From positions 62,001 to 126,000 of the forward strand of contig CANMCX010000003.1 of assembly GCA_947496465.1 (NCBI GenBank): 64,000 bases of DNA, read 5' to 3'. Position 1 is the first letter of the stretch; each line of letters begins with the position of its first letter. Shown here one piece after another: positions 8,110 through 16,228 of this stretch. Source of the stretch: Marinifilum_A sediminis (lineage in GTDB: Bacteria > Bacteroidota > Bacteroidia > Bacteroidales > Marinifilaceae). Below the pieces are notes generated by a model. The model ran no database searches. It had not been told where the DNA came from and was given only the letters and a program-made list of their open reading frames with translations. Position numbers and translations under genes: made by a program.

Positions 8110-9501
8110 ATGAACACAATAAAAGTAAATTCGCCATTCGATGGTAGTTTAATACAAGAAATTCCCCTATTGAATGAACAGCAAGTGGAGGAAAAGATAT
8201 CAAAAGCATACGCTCTTTTTCAGGATAGATCTCGATGGTTAGAGCCTTATCAACGAATTGAAATATTGGAAAAAACCAAGGCAATTATGCAGACTCGCGT
8301 TGAGGAGCTTACAAAAATTGCAGCCGCAGAAGGTGGAAAACCATATCAGGATAGTAAAGTAGAGGTTTTAAGAGCCATAAATGGAGTTCAATTGGCAATT
8401 GAGCACATTGGTCAGATGAAGGGAGAACAGGTTCCTATGGGAACCACTGCAGCTTCTATCAATCGCTGGGCTTTTACCATGCGCGAACCTATTGGTGTTG
8501 TTCTTAGTGTGAGTGCATTTAATCATCCGCTAAATCTAGCTGTTCACCAAATTATTCCTGCTTTTGCGGTTGGTTGTCCTGTATTAATCAAACCTGCAAC
8601 AACAACTCCCATGTCGGCTATTGAATTGGTAAAGATGATGAAAGAAGCTGGTTTGCCAGATGATTGGGCAGAAGCGGTAATCTGTGATCGAGCAAATGCT
8701 GAAAAATTGGTGAAAGATTCAAGAGTAAATTATCTTTCTTTTATTGGATCGGCAGAGGTAGGTTGGAGTCTAAGGTCAAAGCTTGCGCCAGGAACTAGAT
8801 GTGCATTGGAGCATGGAGGATCCGCTCCAGTTGTTGTTGAAGCTGATGCGGATTTGGATCAAACCGTACCTTTGTTAGCAAAAGGTGGTTTTTATCATGC
8901 TGGTCAGGTTTGTGTTTCGGTGCAAAGGGTATTTGTACAAGAACAGATTATTGATGAGTTCACAAAGAAATTGGTGCAGAATGCTAAAGCTTTAAAAGTT
9001 GGAGATCCTTTAGATCCAACTACTGAAGTTGGACCACTAATTCAAACTTACGAAGCGGATAGAGTAGAACAATGGGTTGATGAGGCTGTGAAAGATGGAG
9101 CAGTATTGCTTTGTGGAGGTAGGCGAATTTCAGATACTTGTTATGAACCGACTGTTTTACTAAATCCATGTCAGCATTCGAAAGTATCGCAACACGAGGT
9201 GTTTGGTCCTGTTATTTGTGTGTATTCCTATTCGGATATTCAGGAGGCTATCCATCGATCGAATTCACTGCCTTTGGCTTTTCAATCTGCAGTTTTTACC
9301 TCAAATCTTGATTTGGCTTTGAATGCGGTGAACCAATTTAATGCATCCACTGTAATGGTGAATGATCATACTGCATTTCGTGTAGACTGGATGCCTTTTG
9401 GAGGAAGAGATGCATCGGGTATTGGAACAGGAGGAATCCCTTATTCAATGCATGAAATGACACGCGAAAAATTAATGGTAATAAAATCAAAAGTGTTGTA
9501 A
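8110..9501 (+). CDS. Aldehyde dehydrogenase family protein
   Basis: NAD(P)-dependent aldehyde dehydrogenase, cytoplasmic, 463 residues (usual 450-500). Catalytic residues are visible: Asn in FNHPLNLAVHQ, Glu234 in LEHGGSAP and nucleophile Cys268 in GQVCVSVQR. The FNHPLN and EHGG variants are closer to the phosphonoacetaldehyde/lactaldehyde-type branch than to classical betaine-aldehyde enzymes. The gene follows the ThDP enzyme by 24 bases and ends in a strong terminator, so the two form a dicistronic unit. The likely substrate is an aldehyde made by the partner; its identity is not determinable. Confidence 0.9.
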   Translation: MNTIKVNSPFDGSLIQEIPLLNEQQVEEKISKAYALFQDRSRWLEPYQRIEILEKTKAIMQTRVEELTKIAAAEGGKPYQDSKVEVLRAINGVQLAIEHIGQMKGEQVPMGTTAASINRWAFTMREPIGVVLSVSAFNHPLNLAVHQIIPAFAVGCPVLIKPATTTPMSAIELVKMMKEAGLPDDWAEAVICDRANAEKLVKDSRVNYLSFIGSAEVGWSLRSKLAPGTRCALEHGGSAPVVVEADADLDQTVPLLAKGGFYHAGQVCVSVQRVFVQEQIIDEFTKKLVQNAKALKVGDPLDPTTEVGPLIQTYEADRVEQWVDEAVKDGAVLLCGGRRISDTCYEPTVLLNPCQHSKVSQHEVFGPVICVYSYSDIQEAIHRSNSLPLAFQSAVFTSNLDLALNAVNQFNASTVMVNDHTAFRVDWMPFGGRDASGIGTGGIPYSMHEMTREKLMVIKSKVL

Positions 9502-9522
9502 GAATAATCATAAATAATGTAG

Positions 9523-9553
9523 AAGCCCGGATTGATATTCGGGCTTTCTTTTT
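9523..9553 (+). terminator. Rho-independent terminator
   Basis: AAGCCCG (9523-9529) pairs with CGGGCTT (9540-9546) around a 10-base loop and is followed by a T-rich tract. It ends the ThDP enzyme/aldehyde dehydrogenase unit. Confidence 0.85.
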
Positions 9554-9584
9554 AGATATGTATGTGCTACACTTTTAATCTTTT

Positions 9585-9619
9585 AAAAGTACAGTTGAAA
9601 CTGAGAATTGTCCATTTAC
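9585..9619. promoter_or_regulatory. Operator-like element, copy 2 (upstream of pirin gene)
   Basis: AAAAGTACAGTT, a 9-base spacer, then AATTGTCCATTTAC. The half-sites ACAGTT (9591-9596) and AATTGT (9606-9611) form an imperfect inverted repeat with the same spacing as the copy at 6279-6313. Outside the spacer the two copies differ at only two positions. Confidence 0.6.
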
Positions 9620-9676
9620 TTCAAGATAACTATCCCATATATTTGTAGTAAATGATTTTAAGACAGGAGGTTTGAG

Positions 9677-10390
9677 ATGAAAAAGGTGTATCATTCAGCA
9701 GATTCGAGAGGCACTTCAAGATTAGATTGGTTAGATAGTAGGCATACATTTAGTTTTGCAGATTATTATTGTCCAGAGCGAATTAGTTTTGGCACATTAA
9801 GAGTACTAAATGATGATATGATAAAGGGTGGAATGGGTTTTGGAACGCATCCGCATCAGGATATGGAAATCATATCAATACCAATAAAAGGAGGGCTACT
9901 ACATAAGGACAGCACAGGACATGAGGAAATTATATCTGAGAATGAAGTGCAGGTTATGAGTGCAGGAACTGGAATAATGCATTCTGAATACAATGCCTCT
10001 TTAACAGAGGAAGCTCATTTTTTACAAGTTTGGATTTTACCATTAAGTAAAGGAGTAAAACCAAGATACGATCAGAAAATTTTCTCCATTTCTCGAGATA
10101 AAAGTGGTATACATCTTATTGTGGCTCCCATGAATTCAAAAGAAGATGTACTTGAAATCAATCAAAATGCATTTATTTCTAAAGGGATACTGAAAAGTGG
10201 AGAAAGTATTGACTATGTAAGGTATTCAAAATCAAATGGAATTTATATTTTTTTGATTGATGGAGAATTGTTAATTGAAGGACAAATAATTAGATCCAGA
10301 GATGGTTTTGGTTTGTATAACAAGAATGAAATTCAGCTGAATGTAATAAGAGATTCGGAGTTTCTAGTCTTAGAAGTTCCGATGAGTTAA
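9677..10390 (+). CDS. Pirin family protein (YhhW-like bicupin)
   Basis: Cytoplasmic metal-binding bicupin; some members are quercetin 2,3-dioxygenases and others have regulatory or redox-sensing roles. 237 residues, matching YhhW-type proteins. The N-terminal cupin shows the metal ligands His58 and His60 (GTHPHQDMEI), His101 and Glu103 (GTGIMHSE). A strong AGGAGG Shine-Dalgarno at 9665-9670 supports the ATG at 9677. It is monocistronic, with an operator-like element shared with the ThDP enzyme gene about 60 bases upstream. The in vivo substrate is unknown. Confidence 0.9.
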   Translation: MKKVYHSADSRGTSRLDWLDSRHTFSFADYYCPERISFGTLRVLNDDMIKGGMGFGTHPHQDMEIISIPIKGGLLHKDSTGHEEIISENEVQVMSAGTGIMHSEYNASLTEEAHFLQVWILPLSKGVKPRYDQKIFSISRDKSGIHLIVAPMNSKEDVLEINQNAFISKGILKSGESIDYVRYSKSNGIYIFLIDGELLIEGQIIRSRDGFGLYNKNEIQLNVIRDSEFLVLEVPMS

Positions 10391-10492
10391 TATTATTGTT
10401 ATTAGTATGTTAAGCTTTTGGAAGTGCTGTAAAATATCAGGAAACAGCTTTAAAAAGTAAGTTCTTCAAGGTGGATGCTATCGTAATTATAC

Positions 10493-10500
10493 TATCTTTG
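10493..10500 (+). promoter_or_regulatory. Candidate -7 promoter element (TATCTTTG) for the LacI gene
   Basis: TATCTTTG fits TAnnTTTG and lies 84 bases before the LacI start codon. No clear -33 TTTG is seen at the usual distance. Confidence 0.4.
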
Positions 10501-10584
10501 TGTGATGTTGGAAAAACTGATAAAAGTCATTACCTTAATATCAGTTGTCTGATTTATACAAAGTAAGTATCAAAATTATATACT

Positions 10585-11604
10585 ATGGCAAACCGACCAG
10601 TTACCATCAAGGACATTGCGGAAAAATTGAATATTTCTGTTTCTACTGTCTCTCGAGCTCTAAAAAATAACCCCGAAATTAGTCTTCAAACCAGAGAATC
10701 GGTTCAGAAATTAGCGAAAGAGTTAAAGTATCAGCCAAATCCATTAGCAGTAGCATTGAAAACACAGAAATCGAATACAATTGGTGTAGTAGTACCTCAA
10801 ATTGTAAGTTCATTTTATGCTTCAGTGGTAAAGGGAATTGAACAGGTTGCAGATGAGTTTGGTTATCAGGTATTCGTGAGTTCTTCAAATGAAAAAATGG
10901 AGAAGGAAGAGAAGAATGTAAACGGATTTTTAAATATGAGAATGGACGGTATTATTCTATCGCTTTCTCGTGCTACAAGTACATACGATCACATTCATAA
11001 AATTCAGGATTTGGGAGTACCTATGGTACTTTTCGATAGAACTTCGAAAGAACTTGAGGTTTCGAAAGTAGTTGCTGATGATGCTGCTGCTGCCTATACT
11101 GCTGTAAATCATCTAATAGATGGTGGAGCAAAGCGTGTAGCTTTTTTAACCGGACCAGAATACATGCTATATGGTAGAAACCGTATGCGTGGTTATAAAA
11201 AAGCTTTAGCTGATAAGGGAATGAATCTGGATGAAACTTTAATTTCTCGTTGTGATTTCACAGTAGAGGATGCAAAAAAGGCTTCATTGGAATTATTGAG
11301 TCGTTCTAATCGTCCTGATGCTTTCTTCGCAATTAACGATGAATTGGCAATTGGAGCAATTGCTGCGGCAAAAGAATTGGGAATTAAAATTCCGGAAGAG
11401 CTTGCTGTAGTAGGATTCTCGAATAGTCGTCGTTCTCGTTATATGGAACCTTCTATGTCTACTATGGATCAAAATCCTAAACAAGTAGGTCGTGAGGCTG
11501 CGAAATTGCTGTTCGATCAAATGGAAGACAAGCCAGGAGCAAAAGATGCGAAAGAGGTTGTGGTTCATGCCGATCTTTTGGTAAGAACATCAAGTGAAAA
11601 ATAA
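10585..11604 (+). CDS. LacI family transcriptional regulator
   Basis: 339-residue DNA-binding repressor/activator. The N-terminal HTH (TIKDIAEKLNISVSTVSRAL) and hinge (NPLAVALKTQKS) are canonical. A periplasmic-binding-protein-like effector domain follows, starting NTIGVVVPQI and including FAINDELAIGAIAAAKELG. The effector is probably a sugar or sugar phosphate, but no metabolic operon is directly linked. It is monocistronic between a pirin gene and the convergent rlmN, and ends at a bidirectional terminator. Assignment to the family is firm; the regulon is unknown. Confidence 0.93.
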   Translation: MANRPVTIKDIAEKLNISVSTVSRALKNNPEISLQTRESVQKLAKELKYQPNPLAVALKTQKSNTIGVVVPQIVSSFYASVVKGIEQVADEFGYQVFVSSSNEKMEKEEKNVNGFLNMRMDGIILSLSRATSTYDHIHKIQDLGVPMVLFDRTSKELEVSKVVADDAAAAYTAVNHLIDGGAKRVAFLTGPEYMLYGRNRMRGYKKALADKGMNLDETLISRCDFTVEDAKKASLELLSRSNRPDAFFAINDELAIGAIAAAKELGIKIPEELAVVGFSNSRRSRYMEPSMSTMDQNPKQVGREAAKLLFDQMEDKPGAKDAKEVVVHADLLVRTSSEK

Positions 11605-11622
11605 TCTTGAAATTCAGATATA

Positions 11623-11655
11623 AAAAAATCCTGCTCATTGAGCAGGATTTTTTGT
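11623..11655. terminator. Bidirectional terminator between lacI-type gene and rlmN
   Basis: A hairpin with arms CCTGCTC/GAGCAGG is flanked by an A-run on the left and a T-run on the right, so it can serve the rightward LacI gene and the leftward rlmN gene. Loop ATT. Confidence 0.9.
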
Positions 11656-11656
11656 T

Positions 11657-12700
11657 TTAAAAATCTTCGTTTTGTCGCTTGACCAGCTCTTTTGTAGAGA
11701 GTAGTCCGCAGGCGGCAAATATATCTAAACCTCGTGATCGGCGTATGGTTGTAGTAATTCCTTTCTTATTCAATTGCTCTTTGAAATACTCCATGGTTTC
11801 TTCATCAGAACCATCAAGAGGAGTATTTGGGATAGGATGAAAACGAATCAGGTTGATTCTACATTTTATTCCATCAAGAATCTTACAAAGTTCTTTTACA
11901 TGCTTAGCGGTATCGTTAATTCCTTTAAACATGATGTATTCAAAGGATATTCTTCTTTGTCTGCCAAAGTCAAAATCCTTAATAATTTTAAGCACATCCT
12001 TAACTGGATAAACATTCTGAACCGGCATCAGTTTCTTTCTCTCATCATCAAATGGAGTGTGTAAACTAACCGCTAAATGACATTCGCTATTCTCCAGAAA
12101 TTCTATCATACCTGGGATAATGCCAATAGTAGAAACGGTAATTCTTCTTGGACTCATTGCCATTCCATATTCCGAAGTAAGAATTTCAAGTGATTTCATT
12201 ACTTCAGGAACATTATCCAATGGTTCGCCCATTCCCATGTATACAATATTGGTCAAGCTGTCTCTCTCAGGTAAACTGCGAACTTGATTGATAATCTCAC
12301 CACTTGTTAATTGTCCCTGAAAACCTTGCTTCCCTGTCATACAGAACAAGCAACCCATTTTACAACCTACTTGGGACGAAACACAAAGTGTATTTCTTTC
12401 CCTATCTGGAATATATGCGGTTTCTATGAATTTGTCAGGATGATTCGTTGGGTAAAGGTATTTCTTAGTTCCATCAACCGAAGCTTGCTCCTTTGTGGTT
12501 AATGTTGTTCCAAAATCAAATCTCTCTTTTAGAGCAGTTCTTGCCTTAAGAGAAAGGTTGGACATCTCATCAATTTTATTCACATCTTTTTTATACAACC
12601 AGTCAGCAATTTGCTTCGCTGTAAACTTCGGAAGACCTAATTCTTTTACAATTTCTGTTAGTTCCGTAAGTGTTTTTCCTAAAAGGATTTCTTTACCCAT
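11657..12700 (-). CDS. rlmN: 23S rRNA (adenine2503-C2)-methyltransferase RlmN
   Basis: Radical-SAM methyltransferase that makes m2A2503 in 23S rRNA and m2A37 in some tRNAs. 347 residues, the normal length. The [4Fe-4S]-binding CxxxCxxC is Cys113, Cys117, Cys120 (GCKMGCLFC). The C-terminal Cys331 in FAACGLL is the conserved resolving cysteine. Other family segments are GMGEPLDN and RRITVSTIG. It is 20 bases downstream of the ferredoxin-reductase-like gene on the same strand, so the two may be co-transcribed; a low-potential reductase next to a radical-SAM enzyme is plausible but unproven as a partner. Confidence 0.95.
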   Translation of the reverse strand: MGKEILLGKTLTELTEIVKELGLPKFTAKQIADWLYKKDVNKIDEMSNLSLKARTALKERFDFGTTLTTKEQASVDGTKKYLYPTNHPDKFIETAYIPDRERNTLCVSSQVGCKMGCLFCMTGKQGFQGQLTSGEIINQVRSLPERDSLTNIVYMGMGEPLDNVPEVMKSLEILTSEYGMAMSPRRITVSTIGIIPGMIEFLENSECHLAVSLHTPFDDERKKLMPVQNVYPVKDVLKIIKDFDFGRQRRISFEYIMFKGINDTAKHVKELCKILDGIKCRINLIRFHPIPNTPLDGSDEETMEYFKEQLNKKGITTTIRRSRGLDIFAACGLLSTKELVKRQNEDF

Positions 12701-12720
12701 TTTGTAGCTTTGATATTATC

Positions 12721-13392
12721 TTAAAAGTAGATTTCAGCAACGATTCTATTGTAAGCAACTCCACGGTTGATTAGTAAATCTCTTACTTCTACTACCATTT
12801 CCGGACTACCACATAAAAAGAATTTGCATTTAGCAGGTAATTCCGGAATATCCTGCAAATATCGTGTTAATCTTCCACTATACAAACCATCACCACTCTC
12901 TTGAGAACAACATCTAATGTAATTGTCTTTAAATGCTGGTTTAAACTCATCTTCGAAATAGAATGAATGTGTATATCTACCTCCGTGAATTAATTTTTTA
13001 TTTTCGATTAATCCAGATCGAAACATCGCTGAGAAAGGAGCAATACCTGTTCCAGATGCTATCCACCATGCAGGAGATGCATCGTCAATAAAATCACCAT
13101 CCGGATCGGTAATGTACAACTCAGAACCTGGTTTTATTTCGCTTAATCTTGGGGTCAACCAACCATCGTCTTTAATATTATAGAGAACTTGTACTTCATC
13201 CGAATTTACGCCACTAGCAATTGTATATAAACGTGGAGTGACTTCTAAATCGGTGGTTAAGCCAATGTATTGTCCGGCTTTAAAATCCTTTATTTTCTTG
13301 TATTTTAAGACGTACACTCCAGGAGCGATAGCTTTATTTTCGATAATAGTTGTGGTTGAAAGTTTGTTTTGCTGATCTGTATTTGAATTCAT
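12721..13392 (-). CDS. Ferredoxin-NADP reductase-like flavoprotein
   Basis: FAD/NAD(P)-binding oxidoreductase of the ferredoxin reductase fold, about 223 residues, cytoplasmic. The FAD site is PRLYTIAS, the NAD(P) site ASGTGIAPFSAM, and the C-terminal FLCGSPEMV is typical. The ATG at 13392 is preferred to an in-frame TTG at 13416 that would add eight residues. It has no fused ferredoxin domain, so it probably reduces ferredoxin or flavodoxin. It lies directly upstream of rlmN and is divergent from the DUF4097 gene. Confidence 0.87.
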   Translation of the reverse strand: MNSNTDQQNKLSTTTIIENKAIAPGVYVLKYKKIKDFKAGQYIGLTTDLEVTPRLYTIASGVNSDEVQVLYNIKDDGWLTPRLSEIKPGSELYITDPDGDFIDDASPAWWIASGTGIAPFSAMFRSGLIENKKLIHGGRYTHSFYFEDEFKPAFKDNYIRCCSQESGDGLYSGRLTRYLQDIPELPAKCKFFLCGSPEMVVEVRDLLINRGVAYNRIVAEIYF

Positions 13393-13559
13393 ATTTTTTT
13401 TCTTTTGAATGGGCAAAGATAATAATTATTTAAAAAGATTCTAAATAGAAACGTACACAAATATAAATCCTTTCAAAAAATTGTAACTAATCTATAAATA
13501 GAAGCGTCTCATATATAGTGTTCTTGAAATTACTCATTCAATCTTAAAAATCATATCGT

Positions 13560-14540
13560 ATGAAAATTTATAAAAAAATAAAACCTATTTTTCTTTTGTT
13601 AGTCTTTATGTTGGGATCATACAGTTTGTTTTCACAGACCATTTTTGCTGATGCGAATGAAACTTACAAAGGAGTTAAAAGTATTGAGCTAAAAGGATCG
13701 TTTTGTGATGTGGAAATAAATGGTGAAGATAGATCTGATGTTAGATTTGAAGGTGTTATTAAAGGGAAATCCTCCAAAAAGAAAAAGTTTGCAATCCGAC
13801 ATGAATTAAATGGAGGAGTTTTAAGTATCTGGATTGAATCTCCCAATTCGTTTTATGGGAATATTAATGGAGAGCTTAGTCTAAAAGTTCCTTCTGATAT
13901 CAAGTTAAACATTAGAAATTCCTCTGGAGATTTGTATTGCGAGAATATTGTTTCAAGATATTCTAAGTTTCGAGCTTCATCTGGAGATTTAAATATTCAG
14001 AAAATTAAGGGCGATCTCGATATCGTTACTAGTTCAGGTGAAATTTTAGTTAAAGATTTAATAGGAAATTTAACTAGCGAATCATCATCAGGAGATCAGG
14101 AAATTAAATATATAGTTGGAAATGTAACTAGTAAAGCCTCTTCGGGCGATCTCGAATTTAAGGATATTGAAGGTGATATACAGTCTAGAACTTCTTCGGG
14201 TGATATTGAAATTGAACGATTGACTGGAAGATTGAAAAATGTATCTTCTTCAGGAGGCATTGAAATAAGCGATTCAAAAACGGTTTTACATTTGACTACA
14301 ACATCAGGAGATATTCAAGGTGATAATCTTGTTTTAGTAGGAGAATCATTTTTTGATACGACTTCAGGCAATGTAACTTTAAGTTTGAGAAATGACCCCG
14401 ATCAACTGAGTTTCGATCTTAGAGCATCTTCGGGTAATTTAAGAGCTGGAAATAGAACTGCAGATAAGAAACTTTATATGGCAAACGGCGATATTTGGAT
14501 TCATGGAAAGAGTAGTTCAGGCGATCAGTCGTATCGATAA
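13560..14540 (+). CDS. DUF4097 family beta-repeat protein, exported
   Basis: 326-residue protein with an N-terminal signal peptide (hydrophobic residues about 8-22, ending LFSQ). Most of the chain is a repeated strand pattern with SSGD/SSGE/TSGD turns about every 20 residues, at least ten copies, typical of DUF4097/DUF4098 beta-helical proteins. No catalytic motif. Likely located in the periplasm or on the cell surface. No functional partner is adjacent, and a strong terminator follows. The biochemical role of the family is not established. Confidence 0.85.
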   Translation: MKIYKKIKPIFLLLVFMLGSYSLFSQTIFADANETYKGVKSIELKGSFCDVEINGEDRSDVRFEGVIKGKSSKKKKFAIRHELNGGVLSIWIESPNSFYGNINGELSLKVPSDIKLNIRNSSGDLYCENIVSRYSKFRASSGDLNIQKIKGDLDIVTSSGEILVKDLIGNLTSESSSGDQEIKYIVGNVTSKASSGDLEFKDIEGDIQSRTSSGDIEIERLTGRLKNVSSSGGIEISDSKTVLHLTTTSGDIQGDNLVLVGESFFDTTSGNVTLSLRNDPDQLSFDLRASSGNLRAGNRTADKKLYMANGDIWIHGKSSSGDQSYR

Positions 14541-14856
14541 TTGAAATTGATTATTTAAAATAGAAAAGAGAGGATGAAGATCCTCTTTTTTTGTGCGTTT
14601 ACGTACAGGGAGTGTGATGTTAACGGACACTTTTAAAATGTGAAATAATTCACGAAACAGTATAAGTCTCAGAAAATCAATACAAAAGAGTTTTTGGTCC
14701 GCTGCTTGTGATTGTATATGCGAAATCATTATTACAATGGTTTCCCAAAAATTGGGAGTGGTGTCCCGGGATTTTGGTTTTAATAGCATAATTAATTGGT
14801 TTTCTTTGATTAAGGGTCTTGTTGGACCCTTTTTCTTTGCCCTAAATTCTCCTATT
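14541..14856. other. Intergenic region with terminators
   Basis: 316 bases between convergent genes. It holds a clear terminator (14569-14592) and a weaker hairpin (AAGGGTC 14812-14818 with GACCCTT 14825-14831, followed by a T-rich tract on the plus strand). I see no convincing gene. The open frames crossing it lack a Shine-Dalgarno and overlap neighbours. Confidence 0.6.
14569..14592 (+). terminator. Rho-independent terminator after the DUF4097 gene
   Basis: AGAGGAT (14569-14575) pairs with ATCCTCT (14580-14586) around a GAAG tetraloop, followed by a T-run. Confidence 0.9.
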
Positions 14857-16203
14857 TTAATTGTTAGGGGCTTTCCCTGGTTTTGGAATATCTTTAGGAA
14901 TGTCAACAGATCCTATTAAATAGTTTTTGGGTCCTAAGTACAAATCAGAATTCATCATTTCTTCCCAACTTACTTCTTTTCCAGTATAAGCAGAGATTCT
15001 GCCCATTATTCCTGTAAGTGTTGATTCTGCAATTTGAAAGGCTTCGTTTATAGGTATGCCTGTTCGAATGGCTGTTACCAAATCAATATGTTCCTGATCG
15101 TAGGGATTTGTTGCTAAGCGACTAATGTTTTTGCCTGTTCCTTCTTTTGGATATTTGTAGGTCCATTCGATTGATCCATCTGGATTATAGATAGTGTTTT
15201 CACAATTAGTAGCTCCTTTGGTTCCCTGAATTCGATCTGAAACATTGTTGGAACAATCGTTAATTTGACGACACATGCTGTGATAATGGATGTTTTTGTC
15301 ATATACATAATCAACACTAAACATATCGTACTGATCACCAGTAATTCTTCTCTGGCGAGCACCAAAGCCAAGTGCTTTAACAGGATGTTTGCCTACAAAC
15401 CAGTTTACTGTATCCAAGTTGTGAACATGTTGTTCTACTATGTGATCTCCAGAAAGCCAGCACCAATTTACCCAGTTGCGAATCATGTTTTCCAATTCCG
15501 ACCAGTCGGCACGTGGATTTCGATGCCACAATTTTCCAACATTGTAATAACTATTTGCCGAAACAATTTCGCCAATGGCACCATTGTTAACTTGTTTGAA
15601 AGTTTCGATATAATCCTGCTGATGACGTTTAATTGTTCCTGTTACCACAGATAAACCAAGCATTTTTGCTTTTTCGGCAGATACCATTACAGAACGAACA
15701 CCAACAGGATCGACCGCTACAGGTTTTTCCATGAAAACATGTTTTTTTGCTTTTACACAGGCTTCGAAATGTTGAGGGCGAAAATGTGGTGGAGTTGCTA
15801 AAATAACAATATCAATATCGCACTCCATTAATTTTTCAAATGAGTTAATTCCTGAGAAACATTTATCTGGAGGAATTTCAAGATCTTTTTGTTCTTTAAT
15901 TTGTTTTCGGCAGGCTTCAACACGATCGGGAAACACATCTGCAAGAGCAGATATTTCAACATTAGGACCAGAATTTAAAAAATTAATTGCAGCTCCTGTT
16001 CCTCTATAGCCACAGCCTACAACACCAGCTTTTAAAAGTGAACCGTCAGGAGCTTTTTCCAACATGGGAGGAAAAGTGTAATCTTGCTTTTTACCATTCT
16101 GACATGAGGAAAAAAGAGCATTGGTACCTATTGCACCAATGAGACCAGCTGCTGTTGCATTCTTTATAAATTTTCTTCTGCTGTTGTAATAATCTTTATT
16201 CAT
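14857..16203 (-). CDS. Gfo/Idh/MocA family oxidoreductase, Tat lipoprotein
   Basis: NAD(P)-binding sugar oxidoreductase-like protein, 448 residues. The N-terminus has a twin-arginine signal (SRRKFIKN) followed by a lipobox ending in Cys34 (LFSSC), so it is probably exported folded with its cofactor and lipid-anchored. The Rossmann motif is VVGCGYRGTG (Gly63, Gly65, Gly68), and MEKPVAV is the family EKP segment. The length and Tat signal recall GH109, but the ATPWEWH and GEGAYIHDL signature seen in the paralogue at 28679-30163 is absent. I call it oxidoreductase-like. It is the last gene of the leftward HTCS operon, 25 bases after the cytochrome-SUMF1 gene. Confidence 0.85.
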   Translation of the reverse strand: MNKDYYNSRRKFIKNATAAGLIGAIGTNALFSSCQNGKKQDYTFPPMLEKAPDGSLLKAGVVGCGYRGTGAAINFLNSGPNVEISALADVFPDRVEACRKQIKEQKDLEIPPDKCFSGINSFEKLMECDIDIVILATPPHFRPQHFEACVKAKKHVFMEKPVAVDPVGVRSVMVSAEKAKMLGLSVVTGTIKRHQQDYIETFKQVNNGAIGEIVSANSYYNVGKLWHRNPRADWSELENMIRNWVNWCWLSGDHIVEQHVHNLDTVNWFVGKHPVKALGFGARQRRITGDQYDMFSVDYVYDKNIHYHSMCRQINDCSNNVSDRIQGTKGATNCENTIYNPDGSIEWTYKYPKEGTGKNISRLATNPYDQEHIDLVTAIRTGIPINEAFQIAESTLTGIMGRISAYTGKEVSWEEMMNSDLYLGPKNYLIGSVDIPKDIPKPGKAPNN

Positions 16204-16228
16204 CTGATATCTGAATTAACAATTGGTA

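Noticed and set aside
14737..14919. Rightward open frame in the gap left of the Gfo/Idh gene
   Set aside because: Low-complexity aromatic translation, no Shine-Dalgarno, overlaps the end of a secure gene on the other strand.
14857..16203. Second GH109 enzyme
   Set aside because: Length and Tat signal fit, but the GH109-type signature segments seen at 28679-30163 are missing; generic Gfo/Idh/MocA is safer.
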